A DNA stretch of 64,000 bases, from the NCBI GenBank assembly GCA_964435165.1, contig CAYSXY010000006.1:1-64000 (forward strand), given 5' to 3'. Position 1 is the first letter of the stretch. Each line of letters begins with the position of its first letter. This DNA is from CAYSXY01 sp964435165. Lineage in GTDB: Bacteria; Pseudomonadota; Alphaproteobacteria; Rickettsiales; RI-342. Shown here piece after piece: positions 18,563 to 28,258 of this stretch. Both the position numbers and the translations under genes were made by a program. Under the pieces are notes generated by a model. It worked only from the letters and a program-made list of their open reading frames with translations, did not search any database and was not told the DNA's origin.

Positions 18563-18781
18563 TCAGTGAACGCTAAATGGCTCTAATTCATGTTGCCGGG
18601 CCGTGTAATAAGCTGCTTCACGCGTGGGAAAGACGGCCAGTTCCGCTCCATCCGCCGAAAAAATCGCGTAGCCTTTACTGTCCTCATGTTCCACTTCACG
18701 AATATAAGCCACGCCTGACATATCCATCATGGCCATGGCTTCTGAGGCTAAAGATCGCTTCACACGTTCTGCTGATTTCAT
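18563..18781 (-). CDS. DUF1150 family protein
   Basis: This small alphaproteobacterial protein is of unknown function. With the ATG at 18781 it has 72 residues. The family pattern is clear: a central GVAYIREV strand, YAIFSADGAELAVF, and the closing helix AAYYTARQHELEPFSVH, whose ELEP.SVH end is diagnostic. In many alphaproteobacteria it lies beside small heat-shock genes, but here it stands alone between the repeat element and lpxC, on the opposite strand to both neighbours. An 11-codon upstream extension is possible but less like the family. Confidence 0.85.
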   Translation of the reverse strand: MKSAERVKRSLASEAMAMMDMSGVAYIREVEHEDSKGYAIFSADGAELAVFPTREAAYYTARQHELEPFSVH

Positions 18782-19003
18782 CGCTGTTGTCCTATCCAGA
18801 GCTACTACGCACATTATACGAGTATATGGTGTTTCTTACCTCAAGATTAAAGAGCATCTGTTACAAAATTATGTCCACTGTGTCTTTTTTCATCTCACAC
18901 CTTTCACCTGTGTTGCAATATAGCGTAACAAAGCGTGTTTTGTCATTGACGGCCCTATTCGCTAGGAAGAACAATGACATCATTCTATTTAGGGTAGATT
19001 TAC

Positions 19004-19948
19004 ATGCTGTTTGCGCAACAACGAACGATTGCTCATTCTATTTCATGCATTGGCACGGGCCTGCATAGCGGTGAGCGTGTGGCGCTTCGCCTGCTGCCTG
19101 CCCCGGTTGATAGCGGCATCTGCTTTGTTCGAACCGATATTCATTCCGGCGATCCATCCGTGCCCGCCCGCTTTGATTATGTGAGCGACACCATGCTCGG
19201 CACCAGCCTGACAAACCCCGATGGTGTGCGTGTTGCAACGGTTGAGCACCTGATGGCTGCCTTATGTGGGCTCGGTATTGATAATGTGCGCGTCGAATTA
19301 GATGGCCCGGAAGTGCCAATTATGGATGGCAGCTCACAACCATTCATTTTTTTGATTGAATGCGCCGGCATCAAAGAGCAGCCCGCCTGGCGGCGCTATC
19401 TGCGGGTCACAGAACCGGTGAGCGTGGCCATGGGCGATAGTCAGGCGACCCTGCTTCCCCATGATGGCTTTGCCATGAATGTAGCAATTGAATATGACAG
19501 CCCGGTCATTGCACGGCAGCAACGGGAAGTGGATTTTGACCGTACATCATTTAAGGCAAGCCTGGGACGCGCCCGCACATTTGGATTTGCGCGCGACGTC
19601 GAACAATTGCAGGCTTCCGGCCTGGCGCGAGGCGGCTCACTGGATAATGCCATTGTCATTGACGATGATACGATCCTCAATGAGAGCGGCTTGCGCTATG
19701 ATGACGAATTTGTGCGCCACAAAATGCTCGATTGCCTGGGCGATTTATATCTGGCCGGCGCCCAGATTCTCGGGCGATTCGAGGGATATCGCACCGGACA
19801 CAGTATTAATAATCAGCTTTTGCACGCCTTGCTTGAGATGGGCGACTACACCGAGCCGGTCAGCGCTGTCGAGCCACCGGCAGAACTCAGTGCCTTATTT
19901 GCCAACCAACAGAATCTCTCGGAGCCTGCCCGCGACCTGCGTGCCTGA
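19004..19948 (+). CDS. lpxC: UDP-3-O-acyl-N-acetylglucosamine deacetylase LpxC
   Basis: LpxC catalyses the committed zinc-dependent deacetylation of lipid A synthesis. Signatures seen are SCIGTGLHSGERV near the start, VEHLMAALCGLGIDN (zinc His), DNAIVIDD, and HKMLDCLGDLYLAG (zinc His and Asp) followed by GRFEGYRTGHSINN (catalytic His). The 314-residue length is normal. In alphaproteobacteria lpxC generally follows ftsZ and precedes bamD-recN-ligA. Here the downstream order is kept, but ftsZ is 32 kb away on the other strand. The gene implies a lipid A-bearing outer membrane. Confidence 0.97.
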   Translation: MLFAQQRTIAHSISCIGTGLHSGERVALRLLPAPVDSGICFVRTDIHSGDPSVPARFDYVSDTMLGTSLTNPDGVRVATVEHLMAALCGLGIDNVRVELDGPEVPIMDGSSQPFIFLIECAGIKEQPAWRRYLRVTEPVSVAMGDSQATLLPHDGFAMNVAIEYDSPVIARQQREVDFDRTSFKASLGRARTFGFARDVEQLQASGLARGGSLDNAIVIDDDTILNESGLRYDDEFVRHKMLDCLGDLYLAGAQILGRFEGYRTGHSINNQLLHALLEMGDYTEPVSAVEPPAELSALFANQQNLSEPARDLRA

Positions 19949-19981
19949 GCGCCAAGCATCATCTTTGTGACGAGACACGCT

Positions 19982-20440
19982 TTAGCGAAATAGTTGCATC
20001 AGCTGCTGCGATGCGACATCGCTAAATACAAAAAAAGCGATAAGCGCCACGATTTGCAGCAGAAAAATCAGCCAGAACATCGCTCTGAAACTCTGCTTTT
20101 TGGTTTTGTGACGAAACCACTTGCTTGCAAGATAAGCGGCAGGCGTGGCTCCAACCAGTGCTAACCCGTGCAAGGTACGCTCAGGGATGCGACGGCGTGT
20201 GGATTGCGCCGCGCGCTTATCATACCAATAGAGAATGACTTCCCATAGGTTAATCAATGCAAGATGCATCAGCACGACCGGCACCAAGACAGCCTGCGAC
20301 CATTGCATGGGTGGTGCAGCTGGATAAAGTAAGTGCAGCGCGGCCATAACACTCGCCGCATGCAAGACATAAGCCGGGTGGCGTAGACCACGTACCAGAA
20401 ACATGAGGGCCGCCAGAAACACCAACGCTGTAAGTAACAT
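19982..20440 (-). CDS. DUF1294 family membrane protein
   Basis: This 152-residue inner-membrane protein has about four hydrophobic segments (residues 1-16, 22-38, 44-66, 120-142). The DUF1294 signature is complete: YWYDKRAAQ, RRIPERTLHGLAL, an A-x-x-AS-K-W position and FRHKTKKQSF. Function is unknown. It lies antisense between lpxC and bamD, interrupting an otherwise co-directional lpxC-bamD-recN-ligA block. Confidence 0.85.
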   Translation of the reverse strand: MLLTALVFLAALMFLVRGLRHPAYVLHAASVMAALHLLYPAAPPMQWSQAVLVPVVLMHLALINLWEVILYWYDKRAAQSTRRRIPERTLHGLALVGATPAAYLASKWFRHKTKKQSFRAMFWLIFLLQIVALIAFFVFSDVASQQLMQLFR

Positions 20441-20536
20441 GCATGAATCCTTTTCTCTTTTCCCTGCAATATAGCATGTGGCGGATTAGTATGTTAATAG
20501 CAATGAGTATTTCGCTTATCATCGAGTATTCACATT

Positions 20537-21367
20537 ATGCCAAAGCATTTTCTAACCCTGTGCTGTGTTGTTCTGTTGAGCCTGACCATTTCTGCCTGCA
20601 GCAGCACCGCAGATGAGGATGAACTGCCTGCTTCCTCCGGCATGAGCGCTGAAGAATTATATGAAGAAGCCCGACTTGCCCTGAATGCAGGAAGACTTCG
20701 TGAAGCCTCCGATTTATTTGAAGAACTTGAGCGGGAACACCCGTTCTCGCAATGGGCACGTCGCGGCAAAGTAATGGCTGCCTATGCCCGCTATAAGCGT
20801 GGTGACTATGCCGATGCCGTGGCAATGATGGAAAGCTACACACGGCTCTATCCAGCGGCGGACGATGCTCCATACGCCTATTACATCATTGCCCTGAGTT
20901 ATTATGAGCAAATTGCTGATATTGGCCGTGACCAGAAAGTGACCGAGCAGGCTCGTAAAGCGCTCAATGACGTGATGCGTCGTTTTCCGGAATCTGACTA
21001 TGCGGTGGATGCCAAGCTTAAGCTTGATCTGGTCCATGATCATCTGGCCGGTAAGGAAATGGAAGTTGGGCGTTATTATCAACAGCGTGACGTGTGCATG
21101 GCTGCACTTAACAGATTCCGCCGTGTGGTGGAAGAATATGAAACCACCACGCATACACCCGAAGCGCTGCACCGCATGGTGGAGTGTTATCTCCGTCTCG
21201 GCCTGACGGATGATGCTCGCCGCAGCGCCGCCGTGCTTGGTCATAATTACCCTGAGAGCGCATGGTATGCCGATAGTTACCGCCTTGTGACAGGGAGTAC
21301 AGGAAGTGACGGCAACCTGCCGGTGCCGGGTGATGATAGCTGGCTGCCCAGCCTGAATATTTTTTAA
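20537..21367 (+). CDS. bamD: Outer membrane assembly lipoprotein BamD
   Basis: BamD is an essential lipoprotein of the BAM complex that inserts beta-barrel proteins into the outer membrane. A lipoprotein signal peptide ends in the lipobox TISAC (Cys22 approx.). Five TPR-like repeats follow, beginning with SAEELYEEARLALNAGRLREA and including HPFSQWARRGKVMAAYARY, the BamD hallmark. The 276-residue length is typical. It lies 18 bases upstream of recN, and an operon with recN and ligA is likely. Confidence 0.94.
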   Translation: MPKHFLTLCCVVLLSLTISACSSTADEDELPASSGMSAEELYEEARLALNAGRLREASDLFEELEREHPFSQWARRGKVMAAYARYKRGDYADAVAMMESYTRLYPAADDAPYAYYIIALSYYEQIADIGRDQKVTEQARKALNDVMRRFPESDYAVDAKLKLDLVHDHLAGKEMEVGRYYQQRDVCMAALNRFRRVVEEYETTTHTPEALHRMVECYLRLGLTDDARRSAAVLGHNYPESAWYADSYRLVTGSTGSDGNLPVPGDDSWLPSLNIF

Positions 21368-21385
21368 CGACCTGCACCCCTTCCT

Positions 21386-23071
21386 ATGCTCTGTCGCCTC
21401 AGCATTCGCAATATTGTCCTGATTGAGCAGTTGGAACTGTCTTTCGAAAACGGTCTGTGTTGCCTGACGGGTGAGACAGGCTCCGGTAAATCTATTTTGC
21501 TGGATGCACTCGGCCTTGTACTGGGCAATCGCTTTGAACAGCGAATGCTGCGCAGCGGGGCGGATCACGCCTCGGTCTGTGCTGAATTTGATCTGAGCTA
21601 TGCGACGCGCTGCCGTGCCCTCCTTGATCATCTTGCCCTGCCTTGTGATGACCGGCTGGTGATGCGCCGGGTGATTGACAAGGAGGGGCGCAGTCGGGCG
21701 TTTGTGAATGATGTGCCGGTCAATATCTCAACCTTGAGGCAGCTTGGCGAGATGTTGGTGACGATTCATGGACAGCATGCCCAGCGCGGCTTACTGGATC
21801 CGGCCGAACATGTGCTGTTGCTGGATGCGTTTGCAGGACTTGAGTCACTGCGCATGGAGGTTGCAGCATTGTGGAAAAAGTGGCAACAGGCCGCAACCGA
21901 GCTTGAGCGCCTACGGGCGGATGCCGCGCATCGCGAGCGCGAGCAGGAATTTTTAACGCATAATGTGCAGGAGTTGGAAGCGCTCGCCCCCATGCCCGGT
22001 GAAGAAACAGAGCTTGCAACAGAACGGCAACAGATGATGGCGGCGGAATCTTCTCTCAGCCGCCTGCAGCATGGGTTGCAGCTGTTTGGCGACCCGGAAC
22101 CTGTGCTGAGTCGTCTGCGTGCCATTGAAGGCAAGCTTGCAGGTGCCGACCCGGTATTTGAAGATAGATTGGCGCCGATATTTACGGCGTTGGGCCTGGC
22201 GGAAGATCAGATCAGCCTGGCGGAGGATGCCCTCACCTCCCTGCTGGAAGACCAGCATTATGACCCGCAAGCGCTGGAGCGCACCGAAGAGCGGCTGTTT
22301 GCCATTCGTGGTGCAGCGCGCAAGCATCAATGTCATCCGGATGAGCTGGCTGAATTGCTGGAGACCATGAAGCGTGACCTGACAGCGCTGGAACAGCATG
22401 ATGAGCAGATTGACGGCCTGCAACAACAGATTGTGGCTTTGCGCACGGCATATATGCAACATGCCGAACAACTCAGCGCTGAACGGACGCAGCATGCCAG
22501 ACAATTGCAAGCAGCCGTGATGACGCAACTGGCCCCGCTGAAAATGGAACGTGCGCGCTTTGAGGTCGTACTGATCCCCCTGCCCGATGGCTCTGCCGAT
22601 GGGCTGGAGCGTGTGCAGTTTCTCATTGCGACGAATCCCGGGGCCAGTGCCGGGCCCCTCCATAAAATCGCCTCCGGTGGTGAATTATCACGGCTGATGC
22701 TGGCCTTGATCGTGGCGCTCAGTGAGGTGGAAACAACGCCTGTGATGATCTTTGATGAAATCGACACCGGCGTTGGCGGAGCCGTGGCGGAAGCCATTGG
22801 CCAGCGTTTGGCCATGATTGCCAGCCAACGTACAGATCATCATCTTAAGCAACAACGTCAGATTTTTGTTGTCACGCACCAGCCACAAGTCGCTGCCAGG
22901 GCGCAGCATCATTACCGTATCTGGAAAACGCATGATGAGGAGCATACAACCACCCATATTCAGCCACTGGATAGCCATAGCAAACGCGAAGAACTCGCCC
23001 GCATGCTAGCCGGGCACCGCATCACTGATGAGGCGCGTGCCGCTGCCGATGCGCTGCTGGAGCCTGCCTGA
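21386..23071 (+). CDS. recN: DNA repair protein RecN
   Basis: RecN is an SMC-like ATPase of double-strand break repair. Residues 29-38 hold the Walker A (GETGSGKS). A long coiled-coil middle (about 150-370) is rich in Glu, Gln and Leu. The C-terminal lobe has the ABC signature ASGGELSRLMLAL, Walker B PVMIFDEIDTGVGG and the H-loop VVTHQPQVAARA. The 561 residues match the family. It ends one base before the ligA ATG I prefer. Confidence 0.96.
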   Translation: MLCRLSIRNIVLIEQLELSFENGLCCLTGETGSGKSILLDALGLVLGNRFEQRMLRSGADHASVCAEFDLSYATRCRALLDHLALPCDDRLVMRRVIDKEGRSRAFVNDVPVNISTLRQLGEMLVTIHGQHAQRGLLDPAEHVLLLDAFAGLESLRMEVAALWKKWQQAATELERLRADAAHREREQEFLTHNVQELEALAPMPGEETELATERQQMMAAESSLSRLQHGLQLFGDPEPVLSRLRAIEGKLAGADPVFEDRLAPIFTALGLAEDQISLAEDALTSLLEDQHYDPQALERTEERLFAIRGAARKHQCHPDELAELLETMKRDLTALEQHDEQIDGLQQQIVALRTAYMQHAEQLSAERTQHARQLQAAVMTQLAPLKMERARFEVVLIPLPDGSADGLERVQFLIATNPGASAGPLHKIASGGELSRLMLALIVALSEVETTPVMIFDEIDTGVGGAVAEAIGQRLAMIASQRTDHHLKQQRQIFVVTHQPQVAARAQHHYRIWKTHDEEHTTTHIQPLDSHSKREELARMLAGHRITDEARAAADALLEPA

Positions 23072-23072
23072 G

Positions 23073-25172
23073 ATGGTCGTGATGGAAATCGCACCGGATC
23101 ATTTAACATTAGAGGAAGCCGCTGAACGGCACCAGGCACTGGTTGAGCAGATTCGCCATCATGACCGGCGCTATTATCATCACGACCAGCCTGAGATTAG
23201 TGACGCAGCTTATGATGCACTGCGCCAGGAACTCGAGGCCATTGAACAACGCTACCCGGAATTGATGACTGCCGATAGCCCCACGCTACAGGTGGGCGCC
23301 GCTCCGGCGGATGGGTTTCATAAAGTGGCGCATCGCGTCCCGATGCTCTCGCTGCAAAATGCGTTTGATGAGGATGATGTTCGGGATTTTGTGAAGCGTA
23401 TTCGCCGCTTTCTCGGCTTGGCCGAACAGGAAGTAATCGGCCTTGTGGCCGAGCCGAAAATTGACGGCCTGTCATTCTCCGCACGTTATGAAGATGGTGT
23501 CCTCGTGCAAGGGGCGACGCGCGGCGATGGCATGACCGGTGAAGATATTACCGCTAATTTACGCGCCGTCAGCGACCTACCGGAGCGTATCAGCACGGCG
23601 AAGCTTCCTGAGGTTCTGGAAGTACGCGGTGAGGTTTATATGCCGCATGATGCCTTTGCCGCGCTCAATCGCAGGCGCGAGGCAGAGGGAAAAACACTCT
23701 TTGCCAACCCCCGCAATGCCGCTGCTGGGTCGCTGCGCCAGTTAGACAGCCGCATCACCGCGCAGCGCGGCCTGCAATGCTTTGTTTATGGCTGGGGAGA
23801 GCTCAGCGAACCGCTAGGGCAGACACAATGGGACGTGTTGATGCACCTCAAACGATTGGGCTTCCCCATCAATGAACGCTCCCTGCGCTGTGATGTGCTT
23901 GACGTGCTTCTGGCAAGCTATCAACAGATTGCCGACCAACGCTATCAACTGCCTTACGATATTGACGGCATGGTTTATAAGGTCAACCGACTGGACTGGC
24001 AGGAGCGGCTTGGCCATGTTGCCCGCGCTCCACGCTGGGCCATCGCCCACAAATTCCCGGCTGAGCGGGCGACGACACGCATTCAGGACATTATTATTCA
24101 GGTCGGGCGAACCGGCGCATTAACGCCCGTGGCCGTCCTAGAGCCGGTGACCGTGGGCGGCGTGGTTGTCTCACGCGCCACCCTGCATAATGAAGATGAA
24201 ATCGCCCGCAAGGATATTCGCATTGGCGATACAGTGCATATCCAGCGTGCAGGCGATGTGATTCCTCACATTCTGGACGCCGATACGACCAAGCGCCGTC
24301 AGGATAGTATCCCTTTCGCCTTTCCGGATCGCTGCCCGGTCTGCGATAGTCATGCAGTGCGACCAGAGGGCGAAGCCGTGAAGCGTTGCACCGGTGGGCT
24401 TATTTGCCCGGCGCAGGCGGTAGAACGCTTACGGCATTTCGTCTCCCGCCAGGCCTTTGACATTGAAGGGCTGGGAGAAAAACAGGTCAGCGCATTCTGG
24501 GAGAGAGGACTGATTCGCTCACCCGCTGATATTTTTACACTGGAAGCACGTGACAAAAACGCCGAGGCTCCCCTTGCCAGCTGGGAAGGATGGGGATCAA
24601 AGTCAGCAACCAACCTGTTTGAGGCGATCAATAAACGGCGACGGATTGCGCTGGATCGCTTTATCTATGCGCTGGGTATTCGTCTGGTCGGGCAGGAAAC
24701 CGCGAGGGATTTAGCCAGGCATTATCACAGCCTGAGACACTGGCAGGAAAGCATGTTAGGGGCACATGATGACGATTCCGACACCTTGATTGAACTTCAG
24801 AATATTGAGGGCATCGGCCCCAAAGTGACGGCGGAATTGGTCGCATTTTTTGATGAACCTCATAATCAGGAACTTGTCAGCCAGCTACTTGCACATATCG
24901 AAGTGGAGGATGTAGTTGCAGTCAACGGTAACTCAGATCATCCCCTCTCCGGCAAGACGATCGTATTTACCGGTGGATTGGAAGGAATGTCGCGGCCGGA
25001 AGCCAAAGCCCGGGCCGAAGCGCTCGGTGCCAAGGTCACCAGCAGCGTCTCCGCCAAGACCGATTATGTCGTCGCGGGCAAGGATGCAGGGTCCAAAGCG
25101 GCGAAGGCGGAAGCGCTAGGCTTAACGATTCTTTCAGAACAAGCATGGTTAGACATGCTGAATAATTCCTAG
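23073..25172 (+). CDS. ligA: NAD-dependent DNA ligase LigA
   Basis: LigA seals nicks using NAD. Domains in order: Ia, the adenylation domain with the AMP-accepting lysine in AEPKIDG (about residue 128), an OB fold, a Cys4 zinc finger (CPVC ... RC ... IC), helix-hairpin-helix repeats and a C-terminal BRCT domain (GKTIVFTGGLEGMSRPEA to the end). At 699 residues it is full length. The ATG at 23073 directly follows the recN stop; an upstream in-frame start inside recN is less plausible. Its stop codon touches the terminal repeat of the palindromic element copy B. Confidence 0.96.
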   Translation: MVVMEIAPDHLTLEEAAERHQALVEQIRHHDRRYYHHDQPEISDAAYDALRQELEAIEQRYPELMTADSPTLQVGAAPADGFHKVAHRVPMLSLQNAFDEDDVRDFVKRIRRFLGLAEQEVIGLVAEPKIDGLSFSARYEDGVLVQGATRGDGMTGEDITANLRAVSDLPERISTAKLPEVLEVRGEVYMPHDAFAALNRRREAEGKTLFANPRNAAAGSLRQLDSRITAQRGLQCFVYGWGELSEPLGQTQWDVLMHLKRLGFPINERSLRCDVLDVLLASYQQIADQRYQLPYDIDGMVYKVNRLDWQERLGHVARAPRWAIAHKFPAERATTRIQDIIIQVGRTGALTPVAVLEPVTVGGVVVSRATLHNEDEIARKDIRIGDTVHIQRAGDVIPHILDADTTKRRQDSIPFAFPDRCPVCDSHAVRPEGEAVKRCTGGLICPAQAVERLRHFVSRQAFDIEGLGEKQVSAFWERGLIRSPADIFTLEARDKNAEAPLASWEGWGSKSATNLFEAINKRRRIALDRFIYALGIRLVGQETARDLARHYHSLRHWQESMLGAHDDDSDTLIELQNIEGIGPKVTAELVAFFDEPHNQELVSQLLAHIEVEDVVAVNGNSDHPLSGKTIVFTGGLEGMSRPEAKARAEALGAKVTSSVSAKTDYVVAGKDAGSKAAKAEALGLTILSEQAWLDMLNNS

Positions 25173-25384
25173 ATAGTGTCGTTATGAGATGTTTAATAGC
25201 CTGCAAATTGCCATTTTTTTGCGCTTAGATTCGCCTCGTTTTAACTCGGCTCACCCTCCGGGAGCTTCGCTTCCAATGACCTTTCGGCTCATTGTCGGCT
25301 TTCATGTATTGATATACACTGGAACTTCCGGTTCTCGAAAATGGCGATTTTCGTCATATTCTCCAACTCACAACAACACTATCT
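25171..25384. repeat. Palindromic intergenic element, copy B (214 bp)
   Basis: The terminal inverted repeats are long: 25172-25191 (GATAGTGTCGTTATGAGATG) pairs with 25364-25383 with 17 of 20 matches. After a short offset a second pairing block (left to about 25218, right from about 25336, including GCCATTTT / AAAATGGC) continues it. The core at 25228-25297 repeats that of copy A: GATTCGCC, GTTTTA, CTCGGCTCACCCT, then hairpins CCC-TCC-GGG, AGC-TTC-GCT and CAATGACC-TTTC-GGCTCATTG. Stem bases differ from copy A but pairing is kept. The left end begins within the ligA stop codon. Confidence 0.75.
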
Positions 25385-25403
25385 GATAGCGTAGCGCATC
25401 CTT

Positions 25404-26348
25404 ATGACTCTCAGCTCGATTTCCACTGTTGACGCCGACCCGGAGCAACCGCCGCTCTGGGTGGTTCGTTTTGACATACCACGACATTATGCCGACTATA
25501 TGTCGGAAGCCCTGGCAGAATGCACCGTTGCCCTGACCGCGCTGGAAGGCAGCAATCCCGAACGCTGGCTGATGGAAGCACTGTGTGACCATGAGCCTGA
25601 TCGTGAAATATGGAAAAAGCGCCTTCATACCCTCACCGCACCGCTTGGCATTGAGGCACCGGTAATCGGCATCACCCCGCTGGAACAAAAGAACTGGATT
25701 GAAGAAACGCAACGCCGATTTCCTCCTTTTTCCATTGGTTCGTTTTTCATTCACGGCTCACATGTGACCGAAGGCATTCCCGCCGACCAATTGATCATTC
25801 AGCTGGATGCCGGATTAGCTTTCGGCTCCGGCGAGCACGCCACCACTGCCGGATGCCTGATGCTGTTAGAGAAATTACAACAGCGCGGGTTTAAGCCAGA
25901 ATCTGTGCTGGATATGGGCTGCGGTTCGGCCATTCTGGCCATCGCGGTAGCACGTCTGTGGCCAGATATGACCGACAGCGCCATCATTGCTGCAGATATT
26001 GATGCGACCTCGGTCAGCGTCGCATCGGATAATGCACGTATCAATCAGGTCGAACGCAGCATACATCTCGTTGAAAGCAGTGGCTTTTCCCACACGGATA
26101 TACAGGCAAAAGCGCCCTATGATGTGATTGTTGCTAATATCCTGATGACGCCTCTCATTGGCATGGCAGGAGATATTCAGCATCATCTGGCGGCTGATGG
26201 TGCCGTGATTTTGTCCGGCATTTTGATGAGCCAATGTGATGAGGTGATTGCCGCTTATGCCGACAATGGCTTGAAGCTGCAGGAACGGCTGGATAAGGAT
26301 GGCTGGTCGAGCTTATTGTTACATCATAAGGAAGCAGGCCATGACTGA
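25404..26348 (+). CDS. prmA: Ribosomal protein L11 methyltransferase-like (PrmA)
   Basis: This SAM-dependent methyltransferase is predicted to trimethylate ribosomal protein L11. The N-terminal substrate-recognition domain (about 1-110) is divergent. The methyltransferase domain has GSGEHATTAGCL (the PrmA hallmark preceding motif I), LDMGCGSAILAIAVARL (motif I), ADIDATSVSVASDNA (motif II) and YDVIVANILMTPL (motif IV). The 314-residue length is typical. The last eight bases overlap the aminopeptidase gene, so the two are coupled. Confidence 0.93.
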   Translation: MTLSSISTVDADPEQPPLWVVRFDIPRHYADYMSEALAECTVALTALEGSNPERWLMEALCDHEPDREIWKKRLHTLTAPLGIEAPVIGITPLEQKNWIEETQRRFPPFSIGSFFIHGSHVTEGIPADQLIIQLDAGLAFGSGEHATTAGCLMLLEKLQQRGFKPESVLDMGCGSAILAIAVARLWPDMTDSAIIAADIDATSVSVASDNARINQVERSIHLVESSGFSHTDIQAKAPYDVIVANILMTPLIGMAGDIQHHLAADGAVILSGILMSQCDEVIAAYADNGLKLQERLDKDGWSSLLLHHKEAGHD

Positions 26349-28170
26349 CCCGATTGCCCATAGCGAGGCACTTCAGCAAGAACGTTTGAGCAGGCTGCGT
26401 GATGAAATGTTGCGCCGGGGCATTGATGCTTACCTGCAACCGACCAGTGATGCCTATCTCAATGAGTTTGTTCCCCCGCCTGGCCAACGCTTAGCATGGC
26501 TGACCGGCTTCACCGGCTCGAATGGCCAGGCGGTGGTGCTGGAATCGGAAGCCGCATTGTTTACCGACGGGCGCTATACGCTTCAAGCGGCACAGCAAGT
26601 CTCCGGAAATGATTACACGATTCATAATCTGTCCGAGATGACTGCGGTGCGCTGGATTGGCACCCAGCTGTCTGAAGGTCGGCGCGTTGGCATCGACCCC
26701 TATCTCTGGCCGATCCGCGCTGCTAAAAAACTCAACACCGAATTACAGCGCTATGGCAAACAACTCGTCGCGTTAGACAGCAATCCGATTGATACGATCT
26801 GGGCAGATCGCCCCTCGGAATCCTTTGGCCGTATTGACATTCATGAAATGCGCTATGCCGGAGAGAGCAGCACATCTAAACGTCGTCAGCTCTGTGAACA
26901 ACTGGCTGCCCAGCACATTGATGCCTTGTTTGTTGCTGATCCGTCATCTGTCTGCTGGCTGATGAATATTCGTGGTCATGATGTGCCGCATACGCCGCTG
27001 GTGCTGGCGCACGCGCTGCTTGAACCTTCACTGGAGCAGGAAGAAGGCCTGCTGACCCTGTTTATCGATGAGCGCCGCCTCGATGCCGACCTCTATGCGC
27101 ATTTTGGCGAACATATACGCATCAAACCACCGGAAGCATTGGCAGAAACGGTTAAAGACATGGCCCGGCATGCATCATGCCACCTTCAGCTTGACCCTGC
27201 CACAACGCCTTACGCTTATGGAATACTACTGGAAAGCCTGGAACTGGAAGTGCATCATGCGGTCGATCCATGCCTGATGCCCAAAGCGTGCAAAAATGCC
27301 TGTGAAGTAGCCGGGAGCATGGCCGCACATGCGCGGGACGGGTTGGCGCTCACACGCTTTTTGCATTGGCTGGATGAGCAGGCACCTCATGGCACAGTCA
27401 GCGAATTATCGGCTGCCGAACAGCTGCAACATCTGCGTCGGGAGGTGCCGGACTATCGTGATGATAGTTTTGATTACATCTCCGGCTTTGGGGCAAACGG
27501 TGCCATTGTCCATTACCGCGCCACCGAATCGACCAGCGTCACGCTGGGCCCGGCCGGGCTTTATCTGATTGATTCCGGGGCGCAATATCCGGACGGCACA
27601 ACGGATGTGACGCGCACCGTGACCATTGGCACACCGACGGAAGAACAACGGCACTGTTTTACCCGGGTGCTGAAAGGACATATTGCACTGGCCACCGCCA
27701 TCTTTCCCGAAGGGACCACCGGCACGCAGCTCGATATTCTGGCGCGGCAGGCCTTGTGGGAGGCCGGGCTGGATTATGACCATGGTACCGGGCATGGCGT
27801 TGGCAGTTACCTTGGTGTGCATGAAGGGCCGCAGCGCATCAGCAAACGTGCAGGCGACACGGCTCTCCGGCCCGGCATGATTCTTTCTATCGAGCCCGGA
27901 TATTACAAAGCAGGTGAATTTGGCATTCGCATTGAAAATCTGGCGGTGATTTCACCCGTAGACGCCATGCAGAGTGATCGGCCTTTTTATCGGTTTGAAA
28001 TGCTTACCAAAGCGCCGATTGATCGGCGACTAATTGACGAGACAATGCTAAATATAAAAGAAAAAGAATGGCTTAACGGCTATCATGCCATGGTTGCTGA
28101 GCAGTTTCTGCCGGATATTGAAGATGCTGCGCTGAAAGGCTGGTTAGAGAAGGCAACGCGCGCGCTGTAA
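26341..28170 (+). CDS. pepP: Xaa-Pro aminopeptidase, M24B
   Basis: This cytosolic metallopeptidase removes N-terminal residues preceding proline. Two creatinase-type N-terminal domains (about 15-310) precede the pita-bread catalytic domain. All five metal ligands are visible: the two Asp in YLIDSGAQYPDGTTDVTRT, His in HGTGHGVGSYLGVHEGP, Glu in SIEPGYY and Glu in IRIENLAVI. At 609 residues it is the long eukaryote-like APP1 form common in alphaproteobacteria, so the symbol pepP is used loosely. The ATG at 26341 lies inside the prmA end. Confidence 0.92.
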   Translation: MTDPIAHSEALQQERLSRLRDEMLRRGIDAYLQPTSDAYLNEFVPPPGQRLAWLTGFTGSNGQAVVLESEAALFTDGRYTLQAAQQVSGNDYTIHNLSEMTAVRWIGTQLSEGRRVGIDPYLWPIRAAKKLNTELQRYGKQLVALDSNPIDTIWADRPSESFGRIDIHEMRYAGESSTSKRRQLCEQLAAQHIDALFVADPSSVCWLMNIRGHDVPHTPLVLAHALLEPSLEQEEGLLTLFIDERRLDADLYAHFGEHIRIKPPEALAETVKDMARHASCHLQLDPATTPYAYGILLESLELEVHHAVDPCLMPKACKNACEVAGSMAAHARDGLALTRFLHWLDEQAPHGTVSELSAAEQLQHLRREVPDYRDDSFDYISGFGANGAIVHYRATESTSVTLGPAGLYLIDSGAQYPDGTTDVTRTVTIGTPTEEQRHCFTRVLKGHIALATAIFPEGTTGTQLDILARQALWEAGLDYDHGTGHGVGSYLGVHEGPQRISKRAGDTALRPGMILSIEPGYYKAGEFGIRIENLAVISPVDAMQSDRPFYRFEMLTKAPIDRRLIDETMLNIKEKEWLNGYHAMVAEQFLPDIEDAALKGWLEKATRAL

Positions 28171-28258
28171 AAAATCTCGTTACTTTTCATCGGATTGTCA
28201 TATTTGTGTGTTATTTTCAAAGTGGGAACAACTAATAACGAATCATGCAACTATCAAT

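Noticed and set aside
18250..18576. 108-codon plus-strand frame
   Set aside because: It is formed by the palindromic element; its translated core is only the hairpins read as protein and has no start signal.
20714..21631. 305-codon antisense frame over bamD and recN
   Set aside because: Both genes on the other strand are unmistakable, and the antisense frame has a shadow composition rich in His, Ile and Thr.
21953..22663. 236-codon antisense frame over recN
   Set aside because: It is a shadow of the recN coiled coil.
25189..25386. 65-codon plus-strand frame
   Set aside because: It lies wholly within palindromic element copy B, with no ribosome-binding site and no protein-like composition.
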